A stretch of DNA of 64,000 nt from Larix kaempferi (GCA_027924585.1 BSBM01000386.1:6154501-6218500); one strand, 5' to 3'. Numbered from the stretch's first letter, positions 10,985-22,340 are shown. Translations and numbers: made by a program. The notes: generated by a model from the letters alone, not told the origin.

Positions 10985-11445
10985 TTGGCAACATTTTTGG
11001 ACTCTAGTGTTTACTTGACTTCAACTCCAAGTAATTCCTCCACCCTTATCCACCAATTTGAATTAGTAGGCCATGTTCTCCATTTATTCAACATAATAAA
11101 TAAAGATATTAATAAACGATAATACAACTCATAATTAATTCCATCTTCATCATTTAATCAATTAATTAATGATTAATTAACTCCTGTGGTATAATTTCCT
11201 CCAAAAATACACCCTACTCCATTTTTGGCAACATCTTCCACATGGGTGCCCTCTTGGCCCACTTGTTCATTATCCATTAATTTTATTTATCAAAATTACC
11301 TTTAATAAATAAATTTGCCAATTTGTGAAACTTAGGCTAAAAGTAATTCTAAGCAAATAGAATTAATACCATTTAATTCCCTTAGGGGTTGATTTTTTCC
11401 CCTTCAACCCATGGTACTGGATGAGCCAAAATTGGGGACATGACA
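10985..11445 (-). repeat. LTR fragment inserted into the Tat-B reverse transcriptase gene
   Basis: On the minus strand an LTR-like start, TGTCATGTCCCCAATTTTGG, begins at 11445, exactly where Tat-B coding similarity stops (after the LQLQSL residues). It resembles the start of the Tekay-type LTR at 25986 (TGTCACATACCCCAATTTTG), suggesting a related chromovirus. The lower boundary is not identifiable, and I could not find the expected second target duplication (GGAGG on the plus strand), so 10985 is only a conservative limit. Confidence 0.55.
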
Positions 11446-12439
11446 GGAGGCTTTGAAGCTGTAACAAGTTGTGCGGAGGAGGAAACCGAAATATTGCCTC
11501 AACTTTTAGAGGATCGACTCTAATACCCTCCTTCGAAACTATGAAGCCTAGAAGGCGGCCAGTTCTTACAGCAAAGATGCATTTATTGGGATTCAATCGA
11601 ATCTTGTAGCATATACATTGTTCGAGAATCATACGGAGGTGCTTGGGGTGGTCCACTCTCTTGCAATAATGGCCAACAAGATCATCCAAGAAAACCTCCA
11701 TAATCTTTTTAAGATCGTGAAAGGCATAGGTCATGGCACGCTAAAACATAGCTCCGACGTTTTTAAGGCCAAAGGGCATTTTTCGATATGCAAATGTTTC
11801 CCAAGGACAAATGAAAGTAGTTTTATGTTGGTCCTCAGGCTTGATCTGGATCTGATTATAGCCTCAAAATCCATCCATGAACGAAAAAATATCACTTCCT
11901 GCACAAGCATCCAAGATCTGATCAATGAATGGAGTGGGGATATTGTCTTTCAGACATGCACGGTTCAAATATCTAAAATCAGTGCATACGTGGATCGTTC
12001 CCTACTTCTTATCCACAAGAATGGGGTTTGACACCCATTCGGTAAGGGGAACGAGGTAGATAAAACCGGTTTTGAGCAGTTTCTCCACCTTTTCCTTGAT
12101 AGTGGCTGCCTTCCTAGGGTTCACAGCACGCAAGCATTGTCGAACCGGTTTAGTGTTAGGATACATTCTAATATCATGTTTAACAATGCGGGGGTCTATT
12201 CCTGGCATCTCGTCATATGACCAGGCGAAAGCTTCCCAAAGTTCTGTAAACAACTCAGTGTAAATAGCGACCTCCTCAGAAGTGCAATCATCACCGATGT
12301 AGACATTCTCAATCTTTCCAGGAGTACGAGAGATGTTGATCGACGTAGTCGGTGAAATATTAGCCATATTCCCCTCCGCAAAAATATAATGCGACCCTAA
12401 AAGAGCTACAGGGTGACCAACCATCTCCGTTAGAGTCAT
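11446..12439 (-). pseudogene. Tat-B reverse transcriptase, truncated
   Basis: Minus-strand frame segments show the pre-RT motif AFAWSYDEMPGIDP, then TEWVSNPI, VCTDFRYLNRAC, NIPTPFIDQILDACAG, GYNQIQI, MPFGLKNVGAMF and the catalytic FLDDL (the F-x-DD box), then LLGFIVSKEGI. The frame is broken by stops near 12002 (after LVDKK) and at F-stop-GY (S expected), among others. It ends within the thumb-side LQLQSL motif, where the intact relative Tat-A continues QGRSNFLRRF. The catalytic aspartates are present but the gene cannot make a full protein. Confidence 0.8.
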
Positions 12440-12783
12440 CCTAAATTCTTCTTACTCGGTGAGATCGTGGTTGGGAAGGAAATAAGAGCGATGGTGCACA
12501 TCCTCCCAAGGTTTCTCACTACCAAACATGGCCTCCATAATAGCTTCATCCGAAGGAAAAGTATCATCAAGGAAATCACGTGACAAGATGAGTTGGCTGC
12601 CCAAACTGGCAGTGTAACGGGATCTTCCTAGACTGTCTGAGAAGAAGAGAGATCCAGTTCTGCAGTGGCTTGTTGAATATCTTGGTAAGCAAGCTCAGCT
12701 ACAGACAGTGGCATAGATATCACGACATGCGTAATGTCTCTAGATGTGGAACTCGTGGGTGGTAAAGTCCATGGATCATTAAA

Positions 12784-13947
12784 CTAGGATGTCCAGAATG
12801 GTACATTATACAAAAAAGGAGACGCATTGTCGAAAATGGTTCCAATAAAATTCACGGGTGCAGGGAAATCATAAGATCCCATCAATGAAGTGTACATACC
12901 AACACCCATGTTCCCAGTTTCGAGCTGAGAATCTATAACTTGCGGGACTACGAATCCCATGGATGCTGTGGAAGGAGGATTAACGAAATCCAGCTGATCG
13001 ATGGTCAAAATCTTTCCTTCGTGAGGAAAGCAGATAACTCTGAATACAGTAGACGTGACAGCCTTCATAGCGTACATCCAATTCTGACCCAGTAAAAGGT
13101 TGTAGTCAATGGGCGCATCAACCACCTCAACTTCAATAGGCACAGATTCACCTCCCAAGTAGACAACAAGGGAAGGGATAATTCCATGCGACTTAAATGA
13201 CTGAACGTCAAATGCAGTGAGCATGGTTCTAGATGTGAGTAGAGGAGGAGAGCCGAGAGCTTTCCAACAAGCTAACGACATCACTAACGTGGAAGCACCT
13301 TTGTCAACCATCGTACGTTTGACAAAATTTTGAAGGTACGCCACCTGGATTTGAAAAGACACGTAGTAAGGTAAGCGAGGTTGAACATTACTAGTGTCAA
13401 ACTTGATAACACTGGGACTCCCCCCATCCTGAACTCCTACCGCACTCAAAAGGGCATGCCTTTGAGAAGGACATGCCTGCAAAACTTCAAGAGTCGACAT
13501 GGCACATGGAGTTTGGCCCAAATCTTCTACAATGGAGTAGTTATGGGTGGCTCGAGCATTGGGGTTATGTGTAGAGCGCTTAAGAACACCTTTCGGTATC
13601 CACGGCATAATAGAGGGATTCTCGATATGCAAGGAATTATCAGGAGGAGGGGGAGGCTCACTCCCCATATTAGGTTGTGGTGCACCATAATCGCGTTGAC
13701 AAGTAGCAACACTAACCTCCGATTGAACCATATTCATACATCCATAACCACTAGTATTGGAAGAAGACGTTACAGTCTCAGTAGGTCCATAGCTAATGGT
13801 GGGAGAATGCAAAGCCATGTTTTGATGGTGAGGAAGGGGATCCTTTAACACAGTTGGGCTTTGTGCCAAATGCTTCGATGCTTCTTTGATTCGAGGACAT
13901 AAGTGAGTAAGATGATCTTCCCTACAAAGCTTACAAGGAAACTTCAC
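12784..13947 (-). pseudogene. Tat-B zinc knuckle and retropepsin-like protease segment
   Basis: A 387-codon open stretch. Near its start is CKLCREDHLTHLC, a zinc knuckle with one residue fewer between the second Cys and His than the usual CCHC spacing. About two thirds along is the retropepsin motif VDKGAS, followed by the flap-like and terminal region DAPIDYNLLLGQNWMYAM. The active site has Lys where classical enzymes have Ser or Thr; the Tat-A and Tat-C homologues have Glu there (IDEGAS), so this substitution is a family trait rather than a defect. The linking frames to gag and RT are interrupted. It is a mutated part of the gag-pol gene. Confidence 0.75.
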
Positions 13948-16125
13948 CTTATGCCTAGGTTTACGATCCTCACTAGCATTACCGCCTTCCCGATGAGGGT
14001 TGGCATTCTCTTTACAAGGGGTATTGTGATTTCTATTATTGTTATTCCCATTGTTTCCACCCTTATAGTTGTTTCTCCCCTTTTTCTTACCACTAGGTTT
14101 TTAGTTACCTGATGGTTTCATCGATTGCACATTATGTACATCAGACAACGGGGTGGAAGTGGACAAGGTATGAACCTGTCCGGGAGTAGACTGGTTTAGC
14201 GATAAATTTTGCATTTGATTAGCCACCAAATCTACAAGGAGAGTACTTGTGGATCCCACGATGCCATCAGCATGTGGTCCAGGAACTAACTTGGGCTCAT
14301 GTCGTGTTCGCAGTGCGTCAGGAATGATATCATACAAAATCTCAGACTAAGAGTATAGTAAATCGAACTGCTGGACTTTTAAGATGGCTTGTTCCTCAGT
14401 CATAATACCGGACATCGAAACATCCTTGGAAATACATGGGAGTAGAGACTTGAGGAACCATTCCAACAGAAACTCTGGAGGAATTTTGGCTTTCACTAAT
14501 CGCTTCCGTCAACGCCACTCTTGAATGTGGTCAGAAATATGTGTGGCCTTATTCTGACGGAAGGTAGACAAAAGTTCAGTACCAGTATCATGACTAACCG
14601 GAAACTGGAAATGATCCAAGAAAACCAAAGCGATATCATTGAAACCCCTATAAGTGTTCCCAGGCAACTCAACATACCACTTTGCAGCTGCCCCCGTGAG
14701 GGTGCATTGAAATAGTCATAAATGAATGGAGTCGTGATTCAACGAGTTGGAAGAGCACAAAAGCTGAAATGTTGTGACATGATCACCCGGATCCTCACCA
14801 CTTTTCCCCTCAAACTTAGGAATGTTCGAAGGGAGATTGGTAGGGACCAGAGGCCAATTAGGGTCGTGACACACCGAATCATTTGTGAGCTTCGAACGAT
14901 CCGGAAGATTCAAACGTGCAAGGAATGGGAGCTGCGGCTGGAAGGCTTGATTATATGCTCCCATAAAAGGTTGATTGTATGGAACCAAATTATAATAAGG
15001 ACCAAATGCTTGACCATGAGCATCAAACTATGGATTATAAGGACCTGACAGACCATAAGCTTGACCACGACCATAGGGTTGATAACCTCCTCCGACCTGA
15101 CCCATGTGAGAGTAGGCAGGTATATAAGTATCTTGGGCACCATATTGAGGTGGGTTGTACTGGTGGCCAGCATCGACTGTGTTGTAGTAAGGGTTGCCAC
15201 CATAACTATGGGGCATATACGTACTAGTCGTAGCGGGAACCGTGTTGTAACGACCATGATGGTAAAGTATGTTCCCACCCCCAGCATAAGCATTAATATT
15301 AGCATGAGCAGTCGTGTGGTGACCATAAGTATGAGATGTATTCGTAGCCCCAACATTGGTGTTACTAGTAGCAAGCATGGTCGTGTACGACCATGAGGAT
15401 AAAGTGTATTCCCACTTCCTACATTAGCATTACTAGTAGTGGCAATGGACGCAAAACTATTTGGTATATGTCCACCCCCGTGGATGGGAGGAGCATTAAT
15501 ATTCGTGAAAGTGGTCCTAGGTTGACGGGTAGAGGCATGGGTATTGACATGTGGATGGCAAGTTGTGTTGTGAACAGTGTTCCTATTAGGTTGGGTAGTC
15601 CTAGGAGGCGGCTGTCCTCCAACATTAGCATTGTTAGAAGGAATACGACCGGTCCCCGTACCATGTGTGTGAGTGGACAATGTGTTGCCCCCAGCAAGGG
15701 TATTGCCCCTGGGGAGGGTATTTCCCCCGGCTGGTCTAGTGTGGCTAACACCATGACTAGTGCCAGCATTACTACCAAAGATAGGGGGAGGATCAACTGT
15801 ATTGTGATAAGGCATACCATATGAGAACGCGGTAGGGTTGACCGAAGAACATAGTAGGGTTGACCGTAGGGCCTATGTCATCATGTAGTTCTGGAATCCC
15901 ATATATATAATTATGTGGAAATGAAGGATCGAATAGGTCATCCTCAGGTGGATCTGGACCAAACAAACTAGGTTGAGTCTCAGGTGGATCCGGACCAAAC
16001 AAACCAGTTTGAGTCTCAGGTGGATCACCCCCCCACCCCTCATGAGGCATAGGGGTGTCAGAAGTGTGCTTGACTCTACCTAATGGACTGGTAGGGATTT
16101 CTCCCATGCCAGAATGTGTAGTCAT
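13948..16125 (-). pseudogene. Tat-B gag, with long low-complexity N-terminus
   Basis: The frame opens at an ATG near 16125. The first 110 residues contain a repeated GPDPPETQ unit (two full copies and one partial). The next 250 or so residues (15815-14990, frame-shifted in places) are rich in Asn, Thr, His, Gly and Pro, with repeated GGNTL and NANVG motifs. The conserved capsid-like core starts near 14930 (LARLNLPDRSKLTND, then KFEGKSGEDP) and is traceable with frame breaks to about 14100. This is the structural Gag of the particle. Several frameshifts (for example about 15400) and stops (14101-14103) break it. Confidence 0.72.
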
Positions 16126-17880
16126 GGCATCAATAATGTATGTCTCGAAAGAATATGAAGATTCTTAGGGAGCCCAACGACGTCCCCTCTTGACACGACG
16201 TTTAAGCTCGACAGTTGGTAAACCAGCCAACCAACGAGATCAATGGAGAGAAGGATTCTGCACCATGATATCTCCTGAGAGACTATAAAACCAAAACATC
16301 ACCTAAAGGCCAGCTATCAATAAAAAATAGTAAATCAAGAGCACACACCTAGAGAAACTACAGCCAAGAGCAGACAACAGAGTGGCTAAATGAGCTCCCA
16401 ACACTAGAGCCGGTATGTCTCTCCTAGGAGAGGCTTGAGACTCCCAAACTATAGCCAGAGGTAACAGAATCAGTTTTAACAGCCCCCAGACTTCATTGCG
16501 TGCATAGGGTCAACTCCCTATACAACGAAAACTATGTTGTCCGACCCCTATTTGACTCAGGACACCCATAGTATAACCACTACGAATACCCTATGCAATA
16601 CCTAGGTAAGGCAAGTATGGTCACCACAGTATAACCGATGCTCAGGGGGACAGTCACAGGTGGGATCCGTCATATGGGCAGGGTAGCTAAGCCCGAAGCA
16701 CAAGAGGATGAACCTGTAGTACCCCTAGATACGAACAAACCTTGGATATATCTCCCACGTTTAGCTGGTATTGGGGGATATCTCCGCAACCAACCTCCCA
16801 TGACCTCGTGCTTAACTCTGGTTTGAGTAGAGATTTATTAACAACACCGATCTATACCATGGATTTCACCACTCCCTGGTTAGACACATAATGTTTCGTC
16901 TAGTAGTCTTGGATTGTTTACTCACAATGATCTATTCCAAGACTCTAAACCTATGCTAGTTGGTGTACCCTATAAATAAAATCAGTCTAATCAATTTTAA
17001 GATTAAGCATTAATTTTAATGGCTGTGGTTACTCAAAGGATATGGTCATGAAACTAGTGATGTATATGACTCAATGGTATGCAAAATCATCAAACCCTAG
17101 ACTCATCTATCCAATAAAAACAATGCCACTAACATGCAAAATCAATCCAACGATCTCGAAATAAAAATGCAACTCTTTTATACTTTCAATGCACAAGCAG
17201 AACCTAAATGAAAGTAGCAAGCACTCAATGCAAGATGCAGTACATAAGAGTAAATTTTTTTTTTGTATTTTCTCTTATAAACAAAAAGGAAAATGCAAAA
17301 CTTTTTTTTTTTGTATTTTTCAATATAAAGAAATGAAAAATGCAAGCAAAATCCTACTATTTAGTCACTGAAGTGCCGAGAAGACAACTAAGACAACCCA
17401 GCAAATCCCAAATAGTAAGACCCAGCCAAAGGGATGAGCTAAATAGGAAAAACCAACAACGTTAAATCCAAGTATGGGTATAAAACCAACAAGGCTCAAC
17501 CAAGAGAAAAGAAGAATTCTGGTCACAAACAAGGCATGGAACAGTCAAGAACAAGGCCAATAAAAACTCAGGATCATCCAAAGCCAACCCAGCAATAACC
17601 AGAGGTCATGGAACAACCAAAGCCAAATTTGTACGCTACTGTCGAAGGAAAACCTGTGGGTACCTGGGAGCAGTAGTGTAAACAGAGGCGGGTGTACGCG
17701 GACAGAGCTAAGCTCACCCATGGGTGGGGAAAAGAAAATGGGCAAACAAAGAGTCCAATGGCTCAGAAAAAACATTTTTTCTATAGTGTATCTCAACAGC
17801 CAATCAGTGACATAGAGATTCGATAAACAACAACTCTAAATAAGGACTAATGCCTACAAATCCCCAAACATGGATGTTTT
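16126..17880 (-). other. Tat-B 5' leader
   Basis: This 1.75-kb untranslated leader lies between primer site and gag. It has poly(T) runs on the plus strand (17249-17262, 17301-17312) and a block near 16490-16900 with short repeated (C/T)CCCC(T/A)A motifs. I see no gene. The size is similar to the leaders of Tat-A and Tat-C. Confidence 0.5.
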
Positions 17881-17897
17881 CCCCAGCGGAGTCACCA
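17881..17897 (-). other. Tat-B primer binding site
   Basis: On the minus strand TGGTGACTCCGCTGGGG lies 6 bp inside the LTR end. This matches the primer site type I know from Ogre/Tat elements (tRNA-Arg class, from memory). Tat-A and Tat-C carry the same site with small changes. Confidence 0.8.
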
Positions 17898-17903
17898 TTT
17901 CTG

Positions 17904-18784
17904 TGTTGGAGAAAACTCACTATGGCTTGGGGTAGACCACAATAGACATCTGACTACCAGAAATTAACTCAATTCTCAAAGCTATGCTATATAAATGATG
18001 ATGCTAAGATAATGAAAAATATAACCAACCTCATTCCAAACATTTGATGTAGATCCCCATTGGAGCTTTTCCAATCCGTGCACTTGAACCTACAAATTAG
18101 TCTTGACAACCAATACACAACAAGTGCATATAATATATAAAAAACATTAACATCATCAATAGTGATGGTCCATGATATTATAAGTAAATGCAACCCAATG
18201 TAATATAAACAACATTCACAACATTAATGGACGAGAATATGAGCATTTCTATTAATGAATAACAAGAAGTACAACGTGATGTGACCTCTTGTTGGCAACC
18301 AATCTGAACCAAGATCTAGATCAATCCACTTGTGCCTCCACCACTTCAATCCTCCATGGAATGGAAAACTCAAACTATGATAGGAGTTTGTAAGGTGAAC
18401 ATAGAAGGTTCACAACTACAAGGATCAATGAGTGTAGATTCAAGATAAGGCAAAAATCCACTAGAGTTCTCTAGCTCTTCTTTTTCCTCCCATCCATAAG
18501 CCATATGCTCTCAATATATAGTCCTTCCAAAGGTAAGTGAAAGGACACATCGAGGCATTTCGGGGAAAATGGAGGGACAAAGGTCACCCTATGACCGCTT
18601 TTTGGGAGTAAAAAGTAATTAACTAGTGATTTTTACCATTTTACATGCTACTAGCGGGCTATAGTGATGCAACTCGCGGGTATGCTTTCTATAATGATGC
18701 AGCTAGCGTACAGGGGAAAAAATGAGGAAAATAGTGTGTCTGAAGGATATAAAGTGGATCTGAGTCAGTGAAATGGATCCTACA
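17904..18784 (-). repeat. Tat-B 5' LTR
   Basis: The inner end is secure: on the minus strand it ends CTCCAACA, then a 6-bp spacer and the primer site. The outer end is set at TGTAGGATCC (18784), the best TG start before the next LTR begins at 18795. It lacks a confirmed duplication and could be wrong by a few bases, or the LTR could be truncated by the insertion of element E. Confidence 0.65.
18513..18520 (-). promoter_or_regulatory. TATA box of the Tat-B LTR
   Basis: On the minus strand TATATATT, preceded by GGAAGGAC, lies about 265 bp from the outer LTR end, a normal U3 position. Confidence 0.5.
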
Positions 18785-18794
18785 GGCCAAAGAG

Positions 18795-19545
18795 TGTTGA
18801 TGCTCACAAGGTGGAAAATTACGTTGTAACACCAACTACTACTGGTAACTAGCTAACTCGTTTCTCAACAAGAGACGGCTTTATATAATTTTACCAATGG
18901 GAGAGAAGGTCGACCCTTTTAGTGGTGGACCTCTCTAAAAATAGGAGGTCTTAATGATTGAAGAAAACGACTATAGGATGGTTCACGACAGTGCACATGC
19001 CATCTTCCTGATTCCATGGGCGTTGGTTCACTTCACGCAAGTAGCTATGTGTTGATTTCTTTTGACATGGGCAGAGGATACGTTGTCAAGCTAGGTGGAA
19101 AGGAGCATGACTCTTCTAGAACGAGGGCTCATGCACCATGACAGACACGTTGCCAACAGAACCCATGTCACCGTTTTTTCTTTAATGCTCCGGAATATTC
19201 CGACCAATGAATCCAATGGTGCGAATGAAGGGATGAATGATGGTCCAAATGTGGCTGGGCGTCTTCAGCATGAACGCGCGTCTGAATGAAGGTCCGTTCG
19301 AAACCCATAGCCTGTAGAGCAAAGTCTATATGCCAAGCAGTTTGAGAAACGTTAAATTAATGTTAATAAACCATAATATGATGATAATTAATCAAGTTTT
19401 GTGTGAAATTCAAATAAGTTCATACCTGGGTTTGATTGATGGTCTGAATGCTGATAAGTATGAATTATCATATCAAAAATAGTGAAAATAACGCCAAAAG
19501 AGCATGTTTAATGATAAAAAATGATGACAAAAATGGACATCAACA
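18795..19545 (-). repeat. 3' LTR of minus-strand element E
   Basis: The plus strand reads TGTTGATG at 18795 and CATCAACA at 19545, a perfect 8-bp inverted terminus. Flanking pentamers differ (AAGAG left, TTCCC right), so it is not a solo LTR. On the minus strand it follows directly a polypurine tract (19557-19546), which makes it the 3' LTR of an element extending to higher coordinates. I could not find the matching 5' LTR up to 56150. Confidence 0.7.
18880..18887 (-). promoter_or_regulatory. TATA box in element E LTR
   Basis: TATATAAA followed by GCC on the minus strand, about 85 bp from the LTR 3' end, supports minus orientation and implies a short R-U5. Confidence 0.55.
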
Positions 19546-19557
19546 TTCCCCCAAACC
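19546..19557 (-). other. Polypurine tract of element E
   Basis: GGTTTGGGGGAA on the minus strand abuts the LTR with no gap, the expected site for plus-strand DNA priming. It lies about 40 bp after the ORF stop at 19598-19600. Confidence 0.65.
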
Positions 19558-19597
19558 GGAGATATGCTAGGCCCCACTGAGAAAAATAGAGAGGAAG

Positions 19598-19850
19598 TCA
19601 GGAAGAAGGTTGAGTTGCGGTAGCAGCTGCCTCCAACTTAGAAGAGGAAGTAGATTTAGGCTTGAACCTCCTGGCTTGGGCTCTCAGGGTATCATGCCTT
19701 GTTCGGAGAGAGTCATGAGAAGATGTTATGGCTATGTTCAAGTCTTCCACACTCTTCACTTGTAAACGCAGTTCCTTGTTCTCTTCGTGAAGATCAGAAA
19801 TTATCTCAACGTACTTCTCATTCTGGCTTTTTAACTATGTTATGTCTTGG
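19598..19850 (-). pseudogene. Element E ORF, C-terminal piece (coiled coil)
   Basis: Minus-strand codons from the Tat-A insertion site to TGA (19598-19600) encode a charged heptad-like region (EKYVEIISDLHEENKELR and onwards) and then a basic Ser-, Lys- and Ala-rich tail ending ATQPSS. It continues in the same frame as 47487 across the Tat-A insertion once one CTTGG copy is discounted, with one in-frame TAG near the joint where CAG fits. The coiled coil suggests self-association. It has no similarity to retroviral enzymes. Confidence 0.65.
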
Positions 19851-20590
19851 TGTTAACACCCAAAAAGTGCTCACTACCTCATCTACCCCATTACATGACT
19901 CATTTGTCCATATTTCCTACCATATTTACCTCCAGAACCTTAAAATCCCATTAAAAAGCCTCCAAAAGGCCACAAAACCATTAAAAAAGCCTCTCAAAGG
20001 CCAAAAAACCCCCTTTCCCCCCCAAAATAATCCAAAATTCCTCCAAAATAGCAAAAACCCTCTAAAAAGGGAATAAAAATGCAAAAAAAGAGGAAAAAGA
20101 GGGAAAAAGGAGAAAAAAACCCTATACAGCTGACCTAAGCCATATGGTTCCCAAAACCATGGGCCAACACTCCACCACTAAAAACCTATAAATAGGTGGA
20201 GGCCCCTCATTTCATATCCACAGTCAAATACACCCTTACTCTGCCAAAATCACTCTTGAAACCTTAGCTCACCCTTGAGCTACTTTCACCCTTAAGTGCC
20301 CCTTTGGCCCATTTCCAACCCTTTGGAGAAAGAGAAAGGATCAAAGCTAGAAGCTTCGAAGTAACCCTCCTGGACTGCTGCAAGAGCTTCACCAACCTTC
20401 ACATTGGAGGTATAATCAATACAAAAACCCTTTTTATTATCTTGTCTTTTCTGTTTTATGCACATGTTTAGAATAATTACCATTTTACTATATTGTCTTT
20501 CATTTAATGTTTTTCTGAACTGCTACTAAGGAGTCCCTTCTCCTTAGTAGGTGCTCATTTGCACAAGCTGGGGTGAAAACCCTAGCTATA
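19851..20590 (+). repeat. Tat-A 5' LTR
   Basis: Runs from TGTTAACACC to CTAGCTATA; the last CA has become TA compared with CTAGCTACA in the 3' LTR. It contains the family's A-rich block with repeated AAAAGCCTCC and AAAGGCC motifs, a TATA box at 20187-20194 and a TTCTCCTTAGTAGGTGC motif near the end. Confidence 0.9.
20187..20194 (+). promoter_or_regulatory. TATA box of Tat-A 5' LTR
   Basis: TATAAATA followed by GGTGGAGG. The same box is at 5873, 47092 and 56486 in other LTR copies of the family, and as TATAAAAA at 56832. Confidence 0.7.
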
Positions 20591-20594
20591 GTTT

Positions 20595-20606
20595 TGGCGA
20601 CTCCCC
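20595..20606 (+). other. Tat-A primer binding site
   Basis: TGGCGACTCCCC lies 4 bp after the LTR. It corresponds to TGGTGACTCCGCTG in Tat-C and to the Tat-B site, with the 3' part altered (CCCC for CCGC). Read as a mutated tRNA-Arg class site. Confidence 0.75.
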
Positions 20607-20920
20607 TTGTGTTCCTTTGAATTTCTGGTTATAGTTTTAAAAGTTTTACGCGTTTTCAATTTTCTACAATATTTTCCTGTTTCTTCCTTTCGGCTGTCCC
20701 TTTCGGCTGCCGTAAACCGCGTCTTTAACCCCGTAGTTGCATTCCGACCACGTCTTTCAAGCATTTACCTATGATCCGACCGCGGCTCTCAGACTATTTT
20801 CGGCGACCTACCGGCGGATTCAAGTCTGTTACCTGCGATCCAACCGCGGTTATTAGCTTGTTTGTTGCGATCTGATTACGGCTGTTAACCATTTTCCTGC
20901 GTCTTGCTTGGGGCTTTCAG

Positions 20921-21240
20921 CCATTTTTCTGCAACCCGCCTACGTCTTTCGGCCATTTTCCCGCATCCTGCTTGCGGCTTTTAGCCATTTTTCTGCAACC
21001 CGCCTGCGTCTTTCAGACATTTTCCCGCGTCCCGCTTGCGGCTTTCAGCCATTTTTCTGCAACCCGCCTGCGTCTTTCGGCCATTTTCCCATGTCCCACT
21101 TGCGGCTTTCAGCCATTTTTCTGCAACCTGCCTACATCTTTCGTCCATTTTCCCATGTCCCACTTGCATCTTTCAGCCATTTTCCTGCAATCCGCCTACG
21201 TCTTTCTACCTGTTTCCCGCGGTCCAACCGCATCTTTGGG
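20921..21240 (+). repeat. 64-bp tandem repeat array in the Tat-A leader, five units
   Basis: Units start at 20921, 20985, 21049, 21113 and 21177, exactly 64 bp apart, each beginning CCATTTT(T/C)CTGCAA, with CTGCGTCTTTC in the middle and GGCTTTCAG at the end. The last unit is degraded, and weaker units extend left to about 20700. Because 64 is not a multiple of three, similar peptides occur in all three frames; this explains several long overlapping ORFs here and argues against coding. Confidence 0.9.
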
Positions 21241-21639
21241 ACAAAATTCTGCAACCTGTCCGCGACTGTTGCGCTGTTTCTCGCGGTCTGTTTTCTGCAC
21301 TTTTTTCCCTGTTTTGAACTCAGCACTTTGCTGCAATATTTTCTGCACCTGCACAACCATCTGTCCTACCTGCAGCCATATTTCCCTATAGCCTTCTTTG
21401 CAGTTTTCTTTCTGTTCCATTTACAGCATATTTTTTGAATTTCAGTGTTTTAATTGAAAAAGAGAAAATGTTGCATTTCAAAGTTTAAATTCTGTATTGT
21501 TATTTTTAGTTATAAAGTTTCCCACCCTGTGGCACTTTTACTTGGGTTCATCATCTCACATGCACACACTCTGTCACCTAATTCAAGTGAGCCCTAAAAC
21601 ACTACTTAACACTACCAACATTCTAACCTCACTTGCGAA

Positions 21640-22090
21640 ACACATAAGAATTTTTGTAGTTAGGTAGGATCGGGGGGATAGGCATCCAAATAACACCCCT
21701 CGGTTGCTTACACTTGAGACATAGTTGTTGTCCATTAGGGAACCAAAATACCCTAGCATTTTTTGGCACAGTCACAACCAGTTTATCAGAGGGCCTCTCC
21801 CCTAGGAAGGTTGAAGTCGCCAGACTGGTTTCGGAGGCCTGAGTGGAATACCGCAATCCATTCAGTAACCGAAGGCTACCTTTCACAGTTCTCGGGGTAT
21901 CACCCATATGGGGATACCGTGGCAATGGAACCAAATGGTAAATTCACCTTTTCTGGACATGTCATGAATGGGGTATCTTAGTTGCCTTTATTCTAGGATT
22001 GACTACTCGGTATCCCTCCCGGTAGGGGGATATCTTTAGCCACTTGGCTCTACTATCCATATTGTCTGACTTGGATTTCATCACCTTGCA
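21640..22090 (+). other. Conserved leader block shared by Tat-A and Tat-C
   Basis: The segment is collinear with 58240-58690 of Tat-C: both contain AACACCCCTC, GAGACATAGTTGTTGTCC, CCTCTCCCCTAGGA, CCATTCAGTAACCGAAGG and ATTGTCTGACTTGGATTTC. No shared reading frame is conserved. It lies upstream of gag and looks like a constrained untranslated element, for example a packaging or translation signal, but that role is only inferred. Confidence 0.7.
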
Positions 22091-22340
22091 GAGGATATGT
22101 CTAATTAAGTCAGAATACTATTTAGCTAGGTGTTTGCATGCTCCCTTACCTCCTTTTGGTCTAATGAGTCCACTATTTTTATTTTTTAGGAAACTTGCTG
22201 CTTGTTGGTATTCTGACCATTTTTGTTGATACTCCACTTATTGTAGCACAGCTGTTACAGTAAGTGTTTTGAGTTGGTTGTTGGCCTGAGCGCCATATTT
22301 TTTTAGCTCTCCTTCTGCACACTCAGTTGCATTAGGGTTT

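Larger units (their letters stand above)
11446..18784 (-). mobile_element. Tat-B: minus-strand Tat-like Ty3/gypsy element, 3' part lost
   Basis: In minus orientation the order is LTR (18784-17904), primer binding site (17897-17881), leader, gag, protease and RT, ending abruptly at 11446 at the LTR insertion. The RNase H, integrase and 3' LTR that should follow are not in the window. The gag core (SNIPKFEGKSGEDP) and RT (GYNQIQI, FLDDL) are clearly related to Tat-A and Tat-C, but the LTR and N-terminal gag differ, so it is a separate family. The coding region contains several stops and frameshifts. Confidence 0.8.

Noticed and set aside
13381-13848. 155-codon plus-strand ORF
   Set aside because: It is the opposite strand of the Tat-B protease region, which has recognised motifs on the minus strand.
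15061-15824. Two plus-strand ORFs over 100 codons
   Set aside because: Shadows of the repetitive Tat-B gag on the minus strand; no domain and biased composition from the repeats.
18795-19545. Reading this LTR as a solo LTR
   Set aside because: Flanking pentamers do not match (AAGAG, TTCCC), and a polypurine tract abuts it on the minus strand, so it is an LTR of a larger element.
20921-21240. CRISPR-like array
   Set aside because: Units are directly contiguous without unique spacers, in a plant retrotransposon leader.
20908-21438. Long plus-strand ORF (176 codons) with overlapping similar ORFs in the other frames
   Set aside because: It lies in the 64-bp tandem array. The period is not a multiple of three, so the same peptide rotates through the frames; there is no independent coding evidence.
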